Below are positions 36,415 to 44,576 of a stretch of DNA of 64,000 bases, one piece after another. This DNA comes from Methylacidimicrobium sp. B4 (GTDB taxonomy: Bacteria > Verrucomicrobiota > Verrucomicrobiia > Methylacidiphilales > Methylacidiphilaceae). Below the pieces are notes generated by a model that saw nothing but the letters and a program-made list of their open reading frames with translations, made no database searches and was not told the DNA's origin. The number at the start of each line of letters is the position of its first letter. Position 1 is the stretch's first letter. The stretch spans positions 1,674,001-1,738,000 of the forward strand of contig NZ_CP066203.1 in NCBI RefSeq assembly GCF_017310545.1, given 5' to 3'. Made by a program: the position numbers and the translations under genes.

Positions 36415-37752
36415 ATGGTGAAGAAACTTTTCGGACTACTGGGATTGGTCTTCCTGGGGGCCTTGGCTATCGTCTTTTGCGTGGCGGCGGCCTACTGGAA
36501 CGGAGAGGGCTTCCGTTCCTACCTCTCGCGGGCGGTCGCGAAGGCGATCGGGGTTGAGGGTCGCTTTTCCCCGCTCCGGTTTCGCGGCATTGCGCTCGGA
36601 AGCGACGAGTTTTCCGGGGTCGGCGGCCCCAGCTCCCCGATCGCGGAGCTGCGGGCCGAGCGCCTGGAGGCCCGCGTTCCGTTCTCCGCGCTGGCCCATG
36701 GGATCTGGCGAATCGATCCTCTCCGGGTTGGCCATCTGGAGCTTGCCTTTCGCTCCGTCGGGCCGGAGGAAAAGCCCATGCGCTCCGGCGCCCAGCCAGC
36801 CGCGCGGCAAGAGGCGAGCGGAGCGCCCGAGCTGGCGGCGGGGCTCGGCCGGGTGAGCCTCGATCGGGGAGACATCGAAACGGCGGATCTCCGCTGGCCC
36901 GCATCCATCCTCGGTGGGGGAGCCTTGACGGGAACCCGCGTGACGATGGAGGCGGACGCATCGGCGTGGAACGGCAGGGCGAGCGGAGGCAGGCTCACTT
37001 GCGCCTCATTACCGAGCCTCGCCCTCGAAGAGCTCCGATTCCGCCTCGACTCGGGTGCGATCTCCTTGGAGGAGGGGAAGCTCCACTCCGAGGGCTCGGG
37101 ATCGATCCGCCTCGCCGGGAGCTTTCGATGGGAGGAACCGGAGCGGGGCGAGCTCCATTTTTCGTCCTCGGGAGTCGCGCTTTCGCCGTGGCTGCCTCAG
37201 GCGTGGCGGAATCGGGTCGAAGGGGAGTTGGAGGCCAAAGGGGAGCTGGACGCCGCCCGCGGGCGGCCGTGGAAGGTGGATGCCGATCTATCCTTGTTCC
37301 ACGGGAAGCTTGAGGATCTCCCCTGGCTCGTGGGGCTGGCGCTCAAGGGTGGTGCGGGCGAGGCGCTTCCCCTCGACCAGGCAGAGGCGCATCTGAGAGC
37401 GGGACCCGAGGGGCTCACCTTCGAGCGGATTGCGATCGAATCCAAGGGTCGGCTGCGGGTCGAGGGGGACCTCCGCGTCCAAGGAGAGCAGCTCCATGGC
37501 AGCTTGATGGTGGGTCTCTCCCCGGAGCGGGTGGCCCTCTTGCCGGGCGCTCGGGAAAAGATCTTCTCCGAGGAGCGGGGCGGATATCTCTGGGCTCCGG
37601 TGGCGGTGACCGGGACGGTCCGGGATCCCCAGGAGGACCTCAGCCCGCGGGTCGCCGCCCTCGCAAGGGAAGCGGTGAAGGCCGGGGTCGAGCGGGCGAT
37701 CCACTCGGCCTTGGATTTCCTGCGACGCTCCCAGCAGCCGCCCAAGCCATAG
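36415..37752 (+). CDS. AsmA/YhdP-like membrane-anchored protein
   Basis: Probable periplasmic-side protein of the AsmA-like superfamily, which helps move or place lipids or proteins in the envelope; exact function unknown. One N-terminal helix (KKLFGLLGLVFLGALAIVFCVAAAYW) is followed by a periplasmic domain of about 410 residues made of many short beta-strands with repeats such as LEARVPFSALAHGIWRIDPL and GRLRVEGDLRVQGEQL. ATG 36415 is preferred over TTG 36373, which has no ribosome-binding site. It is transcribed against its neighbours and stands between the permease and binding-protein genes of the peptide transporter. Confidence 0.65.
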   Translation: MVKKLFGLLGLVFLGALAIVFCVAAAYWNGEGFRSYLSRAVAKAIGVEGRFSPLRFRGIALGSDEFSGVGGPSSPIAELRAERLEARVPFSALAHGIWRIDPLRVGHLELAFRSVGPEEKPMRSGAQPAARQEASGAPELAAGLGRVSLDRGDIETADLRWPASILGGGALTGTRVTMEADASAWNGRASGGRLTCASLPSLALEELRFRLDSGAISLEEGKLHSEGSGSIRLAGSFRWEEPERGELHFSSSGVALSPWLPQAWRNRVEGELEAKGELDAARGRPWKVDADLSLFHGKLEDLPWLVGLALKGGAGEALPLDQAEAHLRAGPEGLTFERIAIESKGRLRVEGDLRVQGEQLHGSLMVGLSPERVALLPGAREKIFSEERGGYLWAPVAVTGTVRDPQEDLSPRVAALAREAVKAGVERAIHSALDFLRRSQQPPKP

Positions 37753-37869
37753 CGCCTCGGGAGCCGCGTCGCTGGTGCCGGAAAAGACAGGAAAGTCCTG
37801 GTGGAGTTGGCCGAACTGGCGATCGAAGGATCAATCTGGGATTTTCGACGGACTCTGCGAGCTGTGTGC

Positions 37870-39651
37870 CTATGGGCACCAGACCTCTTCCAGATTCCAG
37901 ACGACCGAGCCGATCTTCGGGATCTGGACGTTGCGCCATTTGTCCCGCAGCCCCGCGTAGATGTTGGGTGTAACTAGATAGATGTAGGGAACTTCTTCGC
38001 TGAGGATCTGCTGGACTTCGTCCCAATCGCGCTTGCGAACCGTTTCGTCCAAGGTCGTGAGCTGGGCGAGCATGAGGGAGTCGATCCGGGCCTCCCAAGG
38101 AGTGGAGGGCTCGGGCTCGCTCGGATGCCACTGGTGCAGCCGTCCCTTGCTCATGAAGACCGACATGCCGTCGGCGGGATCGCCTCCTCCCGTCAAGCCG
38201 AGCAGGCAGGCCTCGTAGTCGAAGGAGTCGCTGATCTTGGTCACCAGCGCCCCGAAGTCGAGGAATTGGAGCCGCGCATCGATGCCCAGCGCCTTCATGT
38301 TCTGCTGGAAGACCGTCGCCATCGCCGTGCGCAGGGAGTTCTCCTGGTTGGTCAGGAGGGTGAAGCCCACCGGATGACCCTCTGCATCCTCGAGCGTGCC
38401 GTCTCCCCGACGATGGAAGCCCGCTTCGGTCAGCAGCTGCTCGGCGCGTGCGGGATCAAAGGGATACTGGCGGATTCGCGGGTTGAACCACTTGGTGTTG
38501 GCCGGGCTTTCCGGTCCCCACAGAGGCTGGCCGCGGCCGAAGAGGATGCCCTTGACCATGCCCTCCCGGTCGATCCCATAGGAGATCGCCTGTCGGAAGC
38601 GGCGGTCTTGGAACCAACGGAGCTTATAGGGGGTCACGAAGGGCTTGCCGCTCTTGTCGCGGCCCGGATTCTGGTTGAACCAGAGGAAGGTCGATGCGGT
38701 AGAGGGGCCCCGGTCGTGCACCGTGTAGTGGTAGATCGTCTCCCCGCGACGGACCCACGCGACGTCGTCGGGAGGAATCGTGTCGGCGTCGGTCTGCCCG
38801 GAGGCGAAGGCGACCACGCTGGCGTTCTGGTCCTTTACGAACTTGACGATCAGAAAGTCGACGTAGGGGAGACGGCGGCCCTCTGAATCGACCCGCCAAT
38901 AGCGGGGATTGGCATCGAGAATGATCAGCTGGCCGGGTCGGTAGCTGTGCAAGCGGAAGGCGCCGCTGCTCGCAATCGCCCCGGGCGTCTTTTGCGCGGT
39001 AAAGATGCTCCAGGCACGGAGCAGGGTTCCGTCCTCATAGGCGCCTTGGAGGAGATGCTTCGGCATGATCGTCACCCCGGACATGTAGCGCAGGAAAGGG
39101 GCGAAGATCTCCGGGGTGCGGATCCGCACGGTATGGCGGTCGAGCTTCTCGACCAGGAAGGGCTTGCCGTTGACCGAAAGGTCGTAGGAATTCCGGTTGG
39201 GATACCGCGGGTCGTAGACGCATTGAAAGGTGAAGAGAACGTCATCGGCGGTCAGGGGGACGCCGTCGCTCCAAGTCAACCCTTCGCGAAGGTGAAAGGT
39301 GAAGGTGCGGCTATCCGCCTCGACCTCCCACGATTTGGCCAGTGCCGGAACGACTTCTTCCCGAATCGGGTTGTACGAGGTAAGCCCATCGAAGAGCAGG
39401 CCGAGAAAGGAGGCCGAGGAGGCGTCTTCAGCGACCAGCCAGTTGAAGGTATTGGGCTCTCCGGGGCTGACCTCGACGAAGAGGCCGCCCCGTTTCCCCG
39501 GCTGGGCCTGGGAGACGTCGGCGTCCTTGGGAATCGGGAAGATCGGCCGCTCCCCGAGGTGGGAGGGGCGGGAGCAGGAGAGGGTTGCCAGCCCCAGGCC
39601 GACCGAGAGAAGCGCATGGAGCGGGCGAAAGCTTGTCTTCCTGCCGATCAT
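37870..39651 (-). CDS. Peptide ABC transporter substrate-binding protein (SBP_bac_5), lipoprotein-like
   Basis: Periplasmic solute receptor for the peptide transporter. The 593 residues begin with a signal-like segment ending in a weak lipobox (LATLSC, Cys near 26). FDGLTSYNPIREEVVPALAKSWEVEADSRTFTF-type blocks, REGLTWSDGVPLTADDVLFTF, the middle domain and a long C-terminal lobe match the SBP_bac_5 family. It lies on the same strand as the permease/ATPase genes but 1.6 kb upstream of them, with the AsmA-like gene between, so it has its own transcript. Confidence 0.93.
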   Translation of the reverse strand: MIGRKTSFRPLHALLSVGLGLATLSCSRPSHLGERPIFPIPKDADVSQAQPGKRGGLFVEVSPGEPNTFNWLVAEDASSASFLGLLFDGLTSYNPIREEVVPALAKSWEVEADSRTFTFHLREGLTWSDGVPLTADDVLFTFQCVYDPRYPNRNSYDLSVNGKPFLVEKLDRHTVRIRTPEIFAPFLRYMSGVTIMPKHLLQGAYEDGTLLRAWSIFTAQKTPGAIASSGAFRLHSYRPGQLIILDANPRYWRVDSEGRRLPYVDFLIVKFVKDQNASVVAFASGQTDADTIPPDDVAWVRRGETIYHYTVHDRGPSTASTFLWFNQNPGRDKSGKPFVTPYKLRWFQDRRFRQAISYGIDREGMVKGILFGRGQPLWGPESPANTKWFNPRIRQYPFDPARAEQLLTEAGFHRRGDGTLEDAEGHPVGFTLLTNQENSLRTAMATVFQQNMKALGIDARLQFLDFGALVTKISDSFDYEACLLGLTGGGDPADGMSVFMSKGRLHQWHPSEPEPSTPWEARIDSLMLAQLTTLDETVRKRDWDEVQQILSEEVPYIYLVTPNIYAGLRDKWRNVQIPKIGSVVWNLEEVWCP

Positions 39652-39795
39652 CCCCTATGGCATACCGCATTCCGCGCCCTTCTCGCCAGCCGAGTCTTGC
39701 GTCCGCGCGGCGGGAAGCCGTTGCGCAGGAGCCGCGATGAGAAGAAGCTTTTCGTTTCCTGGATCCCAGGTTAGACGAAGCAGGAGGAGAAGAGA

Positions 39796-41109
39796 GTGAT
39801 TCGACAAAAGACTTTGCGCGAGCCCGTTCGGATCGAAGGGAGCTCCCTGCACACGGGCCAACCGGTGTCCCTGGTGTTGCGTCCGGCCGACCCCGACACG
39901 GGCTACCTGTTCAAGCGGGTGGATCTGCCCGATGAGCCCACCGTCGCCGCCCGCATCGAGCATGTGCGGCAGACGGAGCGGGCGACGACCTTGGGGGAAG
40001 GCAACGTGAAGATCCACACGGTCGAGCATGTCTTGGCGAGCCTGCGGGGCAGCGGGGTCGACAACGCTCTCATCGAGCTCAGCGCCAACGAGCCGCCGAT
40101 TGGGGACGGCAGCGGAAGGATCTATGTCGAGGCGATCCGGCGCGTGGGGCTCGTCGAGCAGGATCGGCCGGTATCGTTCTTCGAGTTGCGGGATCCTCTC
40201 TACGTCCAGGGCAGGGATGGAGCCTACCTCGTCGCTTGGCCGAGCTCATCCTTCTCTCTCACCTGTACCCAGGTGACGCATACCGGAAAGTTCACGCAGT
40301 TCCTCCATTGGGAGCATGACCCCGAGCGCTTTGCCGCGGAGATTGCCCCCGCCAGGACCTTTGTCTTTTACGAGGAGGTACAGCCTCTGATGGAAAAAGG
40401 ATTGATCAAGGGGGGGAGCCTCGAAAATGCGATCGTGATTCGCGGGGATACCGTCTTTTGTCAGGAGCCCCTCCGGTTCGAGGATGAGTTCGTCCGTCAT
40501 AAGGTCTTCGACATGATCGGGGATCTCGCCCTCTTCCCGCACCGGCTCAAAGCGCATATCCTTGCGGCGAAGCCGAGCCACACCCTGAACGTGGAGATGG
40601 CGCGGGCACTCCAGAAGGCGCACCGGGATTATGTTTCCCAGCTCATGCCGCTTGAGAATATTCCCACGGGCGAAGGGGCTCTGGACATCCGGGAGGTCCT
40701 CAAGATTCTTCCGCACCGCTACCCCTTCCTGATGATCGACCGCGTCCTCCGCTTCGAAGGAAACGCCAAGGCGGTCGGGCAGAAGGCGGTGACCATGAAC
40801 GAGCCCTACTTTCAAGGCCACTTCCCCGGACATCCGATCATGCCGGGTGTGCTACAGCTCGAGGCCATGGCCCAGCTGGCCAGCATCCTCTTGCTCCGGC
40901 AGGCGGGCAATGCGGGGAAGCTCGGATTCTTCATGAGCGCAGACAAGGTGAAGTTCCGCCGGCCGGTGATGCCGGGGGATACGCTCATCGTCGAAGCGGA
41001 GCTCGTCAGCTTCCGGGGCAAGATCGGCCGGGCTTCGGGAAGGTGCCTGGTCAACGACCAGGTATCCTGCGAAGGGGATCTCCTCTTCGCGCTGGTCGAC
41101 TCCATTTGA
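39796..41109 (+). CDS. lpxC-fabZ: Bifunctional UDP-3-O-acyl-N-acetylglucosamine deacetylase / 3-hydroxyacyl-ACP dehydratase
   Basis: One protein carries two lipid steps. The LpxC part (about residues 1-285) deacetylates the lipid A precursor: HTVEHVLASLRG holds the catalytic Glu and a zinc His, HKVFDMIGDL holds the other His and Asp, and SHTLNVEMARAL carries the C-terminal His. The FabZ part (about 295-437) dehydrates 3-hydroxyacyl-ACP: LPHRYPFLMIDRV and GHFPGHPIMPGVLQLEAMAQ contain the His/Glu pair. Both sites are complete. The GTG start has AGGAG about 9 bases upstream. The fusion is known in Bacteroidetes, Chlamydiae and relatives. lpxA follows 9 bases later. Confidence 0.96.
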   Translation: MIRQKTLREPVRIEGSSLHTGQPVSLVLRPADPDTGYLFKRVDLPDEPTVAARIEHVRQTERATTLGEGNVKIHTVEHVLASLRGSGVDNALIELSANEPPIGDGSGRIYVEAIRRVGLVEQDRPVSFFELRDPLYVQGRDGAYLVAWPSSSFSLTCTQVTHTGKFTQFLHWEHDPERFAAEIAPARTFVFYEEVQPLMEKGLIKGGSLENAIVIRGDTVFCQEPLRFEDEFVRHKVFDMIGDLALFPHRLKAHILAAKPSHTLNVEMARALQKAHRDYVSQLMPLENIPTGEGALDIREVLKILPHRYPFLMIDRVLRFEGNAKAVGQKAVTMNEPYFQGHFPGHPIMPGVLQLEAMAQLASILLLRQAGNAGKLGFFMSADKVKFRRPVMPGDTLIVEAELVSFRGKIGRASGRCLVNDQVSCEGDLLFALVDSI

Positions 41110-41118
41110 CGGCAGACG

Positions 41119-41895
41119 ATGGCGACCTCGGTCCATCCCACCGCGATCCTGGAGCCTGGGGCCCTGCTGGCAGACGGCGTTGAGGTGGGACCCTACGCCT
41201 TCGTCGGCGCGGAGGTGCGCCTGGGGGAGGGATGCCTCCTCCATCACCACGCATCGGTGGTGGGAAGAACGGAGGTCGGGCCCGGCAACGAGTTTTTCCC
41301 CTTCGCCTCGATCGGGCAGAAGAGCCAGGATCTCAAGTATCGCGGGGAGCCGACCTATCTCTCCATTGGCTCAGGCAATCGATTCCGGGAATTCGTGACG
41401 GTCAATCGAGCGACCGGAGCGGGTGGACGAACGGTGATCGGCTCAGACAACGTTTTTCTTGCCTATGCCCATGTTGCCCATGATTGCGTCGTCGGGAGCG
41501 GCTGCGTCTTCTCCAATAACGCCACCCTGGCGGGTCATGTGCAGGTTGGGGATCATGTGACGATCGGCGGGTTGACGGCGGTTCACCAGTTCTGCCGGCT
41601 CGGCGCGCACTCGATGCTGGGAGGCTGCACCAAGGTCGTTCAGGATGTTCCGCCCTATTGCCTGGTCGATGGGAATCCGGCGCGCCTTCGTGCCCTCAAC
41701 CTGATTGGGCTCAGGCGGCGCGGGTTCGTCGAAGAGAGGGTGCAGAGCCTGCGCCGGGCGTACCGGCTCCTTTTCGAGGAGGGCAAGAACCTGAGCCAGG
41801 GGATCGAGGCGGTCGAGGCGAGCGGGGAATCGACCGCGGAGGTGGCGACTCTTCTCGAGTTCTTGCGCTCCTCCGAGCGGGGCGTGACGCGCTGA
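41119..41895 (+). CDS. lpxA: Acyl-ACP--UDP-N-acetylglucosamine O-acyltransferase
   Basis: First enzyme of lipid A synthesis, adding a 3-hydroxyacyl chain to UDP-GlcNAc. The 258 residues form a left-handed beta-helix of hexapeptide repeats (ATSVHPTAILEPGALLADGV, VIGSDNVFLAYAHVAHDCVV) followed by a helical C-terminal part. The catalytic His is in YAHVAHDCVVG near residue 120, and FASIGQKSQDLKYRG is the family ATP-free motif near residue 65. It is cotranscribed with lpxC-fabZ. Confidence 0.97.
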   Translation: MATSVHPTAILEPGALLADGVEVGPYAFVGAEVRLGEGCLLHHHASVVGRTEVGPGNEFFPFASIGQKSQDLKYRGEPTYLSIGSGNRFREFVTVNRATGAGGRTVIGSDNVFLAYAHVAHDCVVGSGCVFSNNATLAGHVQVGDHVTIGGLTAVHQFCRLGAHSMLGGCTKVVQDVPPYCLVDGNPARLRALNLIGLRRRGFVEERVQSLRRAYRLLFEEGKNLSQGIEAVEASGESTAEVATLLEFLRSSERGVTR

Positions 41896-42030
41896 GCAGG
41901 CTCCCGAGCTCGGGCTCGCGCCGGTCTTGCCAAGCCGGTAGAGCCTCGATAAGCTCATTTTCATCCACTCCCGCTAGCCCAGGGCGATCCCGCTTCAGGG
42001 CATGGCCGGGCCAACCCCCAGGAGGACCAG

Positions 42031-42972
42031 ATGAGTCTATCGCCCATCCAGAAAGCGCCGCTCGATGTCCCGAGCGATCTGCGGCGGCTCTATGAGCAGA
42101 ACTTCGAGGAGATGACCCGAGGAACCGGGCGGCTCATGATGATGGCCGCCGACCAGAAGGTCGAGCATTTGAACGACGACTTCTACGGGCCCGGAATCTC
42201 CGAGGACGATGCCGATCCCGAGCATCTCTTCCAGATCGCCTCTCGCGCTCGAATCGGGGTCATGGCGACCCAGCTCGGCTTGATCGCTCGCTATGGAGCG
42301 GACTACCCGGGCATTCGCTACGTCGTCAAGCTCAACAGCAAGACGCATCTGATCCCCACCAAGCTGGGCGATCCGGAGAGCTACCAGTGGCTCGACTTCG
42401 AGCAGCTCGACCGGTTTCGGGAAAACTCTTCCCTGCCGGTTTTAGGTGTCGGCTATACGATCTATCCCGGCAGCCGAGCGGAGCCGGAAATGCTGCCGGA
42501 GGCGGCCCGCCTCGTCTTCGAGGCGCACCAGCGCGGCCTCTTGGCAATCCTTTGGGCCTATCCCCGCGGGGAGGCTGTTTCGAGCGAGCAGGACCCTCAT
42601 CTGATCGCCGGAGTGGCCGGGCTCGCCGCTTGCTTGGGAGCCGATTTTGTGAAGGTCAACGAGCCGAAGGCGGAGGACGGACGGAACGCGGCGGCACTCC
42701 GGGAGGCGGTCCGCGCGGCGGGGCGGACTCGCCTGATTTGTGCCGGAGGCAAAGAAGAGAGCGTGCCCGACTTCCTGGCGCGGCTCCATGCGCAGATCCA
42801 TGAGGCGGGAGCTTCGGGGAATGCGACCGGCAGGAATATCCATCAGCGGGCCCTGCCCGAAGCTGTGGCCTTCTGCAATGCGATCTCGGCGATTACCCTG
42901 GACGGAGCGAGCGTGGAGGAGGCGACCGCGTTGTATCAGAAGGAGCTTGCTCACGCTTCCGCGGCCGGATAG
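42031..42972 (+). CDS. Class I fructose-bisphosphate aldolase (archaeal/DhnA-like)
   Basis: Splits fructose-1,6-bisphosphate into two triose phosphates through a Schiff base. The 313 residues match the DeoC/FbaB-like aldolases: MMMAADQKVEHLND near 36, a YPGSR motif, LAILWAYPRG and ADFVKVNEPKAEDG near 200-215, where the Lys of FVKVN is the likely Schiff-base residue. The C-terminal GRNIHQRALPEAVAFCNAIS closes the barrel. It has a decent upstream region of 135 bases after lpxA. Its last 22 bases overlap the end of the opposite-strand symporter gene. Confidence 0.9.
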   Translation: MSLSPIQKAPLDVPSDLRRLYEQNFEEMTRGTGRLMMMAADQKVEHLNDDFYGPGISEDDADPEHLFQIASRARIGVMATQLGLIARYGADYPGIRYVVKLNSKTHLIPTKLGDPESYQWLDFEQLDRFRENSSLPVLGVGYTIYPGSRAEPEMLPEAARLVFEAHQRGLLAILWAYPRGEAVSSEQDPHLIAGVAGLAACLGADFVKVNEPKAEDGRNAAALREAVRAAGRTRLICAGGKEESVPDFLARLHAQIHEAGASGNATGRNIHQRALPEAVAFCNAISAITLDGASVEEATALYQKELAHASAAG

Positions 42973-44576
42973 AGGCGCGCGGAGGAGCGGAAGCAGAGGC
43001 CGACCAGGAAGGTCGAGATGCTGCCCACGAAGACTCGCCAAGGGAAGGAGACGCTCGGGAACCAGGCCAGCCGGCCCGCCTCCGCCGGCGAAACGAGGCC
43101 GAGGAGGGCCTGAGGTGCCCCGCTCAGCAGGGCAACCACCGCCAGGCCGCAACTCATCGCCAGGCAGTTCCCGAGGTCGCTTCCCCGGCTTCGGGTGAGC
43201 ACTCCGAGGAGGAAGACGCCCAAAAGAGGGCCGTAGGTGTATCCGAAGAGCCCGAGGACGATCGGAAGGATGCGGGATTTCGGCGAGTGGAGGGCGAAGA
43301 AGGCGGTCGCGCAAGCGATCGCCACGCTCAGCAGAGCGAAGAGTACCGTAGAGCCCCGGAGAAGGCGCACCCGGGCCTTCTCGTCGGAGGCAACGGGAAG
43401 GAATCGGAAGGCCCAGTCCTCGCAAAAGGAGGTCGCCAGAGCATTCAAGGCGGCCGAGAGCGAGCCCATCGCGGTCGCGAAGATGGCCGCCACCAGGAGG
43501 CCGCGTACACCCGGAGGGGTTTGGCAGAGGATGAAATAGGGAAAGACCTCGTTGGCCTGTGCGGGGAGACGAGGGTCGCTTGTGGAGCGCGCCAGGAGGC
43601 CGAGAAAGATTCCGATGGTCAGGAAGAGGAAGACCAGCGGTACGTCGGTCAGCCCGGAAAGAATCAGCGAGAGCCGGCTCCGGTGATGGTTCTTGGCCGT
43701 GAGAAGGCGCTGCACCAGGTCCTGGTCGGCTCCGTGAGTCGCCATCGTGATGAAGGTCGAGCCGATCAGCGCGGCCCAGATCGTATAGTCGGAGGAGAGC
43801 ACGAAACCGAGGTTCTCCCAGAGATTCCGGTGGGGATCGATTCCCGTTTCGGCCCAAGGGAGGGCGGCCAGGAGGTGAGCGGCTTCGGTGAGCGGAGAGC
43901 TCGATCCCCACGGGATCTTTTGGAAGAGCAGCAGGAGAGTCAGGAGGCCACCGGAAAGCATGAGGCCGGCCTGGAGCAGATCAGTCCAGATGACCGCACG
44001 AATCCCTCCGGCGACTGTGTAGAGTGTTGTGAAGAGCGTGAGCAGCAGGGCCGAGGCGGTATAGATCGAGAGCTCCTGCCCGGCGGAGACGCCACCTCCC
44101 CAAAGCAGCTTGACGGCGAGTACCGGCAAGATGGAGGCAACGTAGAGGCGGGCACCCGAGGCGAGCAGGCGGGTCAGCAGGAAGGTCGCGGATGCGGCCG
44201 ACTTGGTCTTTGGGCCGAAACGGAGATCGAGGAACTGGTAGATCGAGGTGACACGGTAGGTAAAATAGGGCTTGACGAAGAGGTAGGCGACCAGGACGCG
44301 GGCGAGGACCGTTCCCAGCGAAAGCTGAAGATATTCATAATTTCCGAGCGCGTAACCCTCCGCAGGGGTTCCCAGGAAGAAGGCCGCGCTGGTCTCCGCC
44401 GCGATCAGGGAGCCGAGGACCGCCCACCAGGGCATCTTGTGCCCGCCGAGCGCGAACTGCTCGACCGTCTTCGGTCGCTTCCCCGCCCGGAGTCCTACCC
44501 AGAGGACGGCGATCAGGTAGAGGAGGAGGACGGCGGCATCCATTGCGGGGAGGCCGCCGGAGAGAGGAGGCCTCAT
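42951..44576 (-). CDS. Sodium/solute symporter family (SSS) transporter
   Basis: Membrane transporter that probably uses a sodium gradient; the substrate is unknown. The 541 residues show about 13 hydrophobic segments, the family start DAAVLLLYLIAVLWVGLRAGKRPKTVEQFALGGHKMPWWAV, TVAGGIRAVIWTDLLQAGLM, and FATAMGSLSAALNALATSFCED. ATG 44576 overlaps the stop of the phosphohexomutase gene as ATGA and is taken as start; an ATG at 44543 directly before the family-like sequence is the alternative. Confidence 0.9.
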   Translation of the reverse strand: MRPPLSGGLPAMDAAVLLLYLIAVLWVGLRAGKRPKTVEQFALGGHKMPWWAVLGSLIAAETSAAFFLGTPAEGYALGNYEYLQLSLGTVLARVLVAYLFVKPYFTYRVTSIYQFLDLRFGPKTKSAASATFLLTRLLASGARLYVASILPVLAVKLLWGGGVSAGQELSIYTASALLLTLFTTLYTVAGGIRAVIWTDLLQAGLMLSGGLLTLLLLFQKIPWGSSSPLTEAAHLLAALPWAETGIDPHRNLWENLGFVLSSDYTIWAALIGSTFITMATHGADQDLVQRLLTAKNHHRSRLSLILSGLTDVPLVFLFLTIGIFLGLLARSTSDPRLPAQANEVFPYFILCQTPPGVRGLLVAAIFATAMGSLSAALNALATSFCEDWAFRFLPVASDEKARVRLLRGSTVLFALLSVAIACATAFFALHSPKSRILPIVLGLFGYTYGPLLGVFLLGVLTRSRGSDLGNCLAMSCGLAVVALLSGAPQALLGLVSPAEAGRLAWFPSVSFPWRVFVGSISTFLVGLCFRSSARLYPAAEA

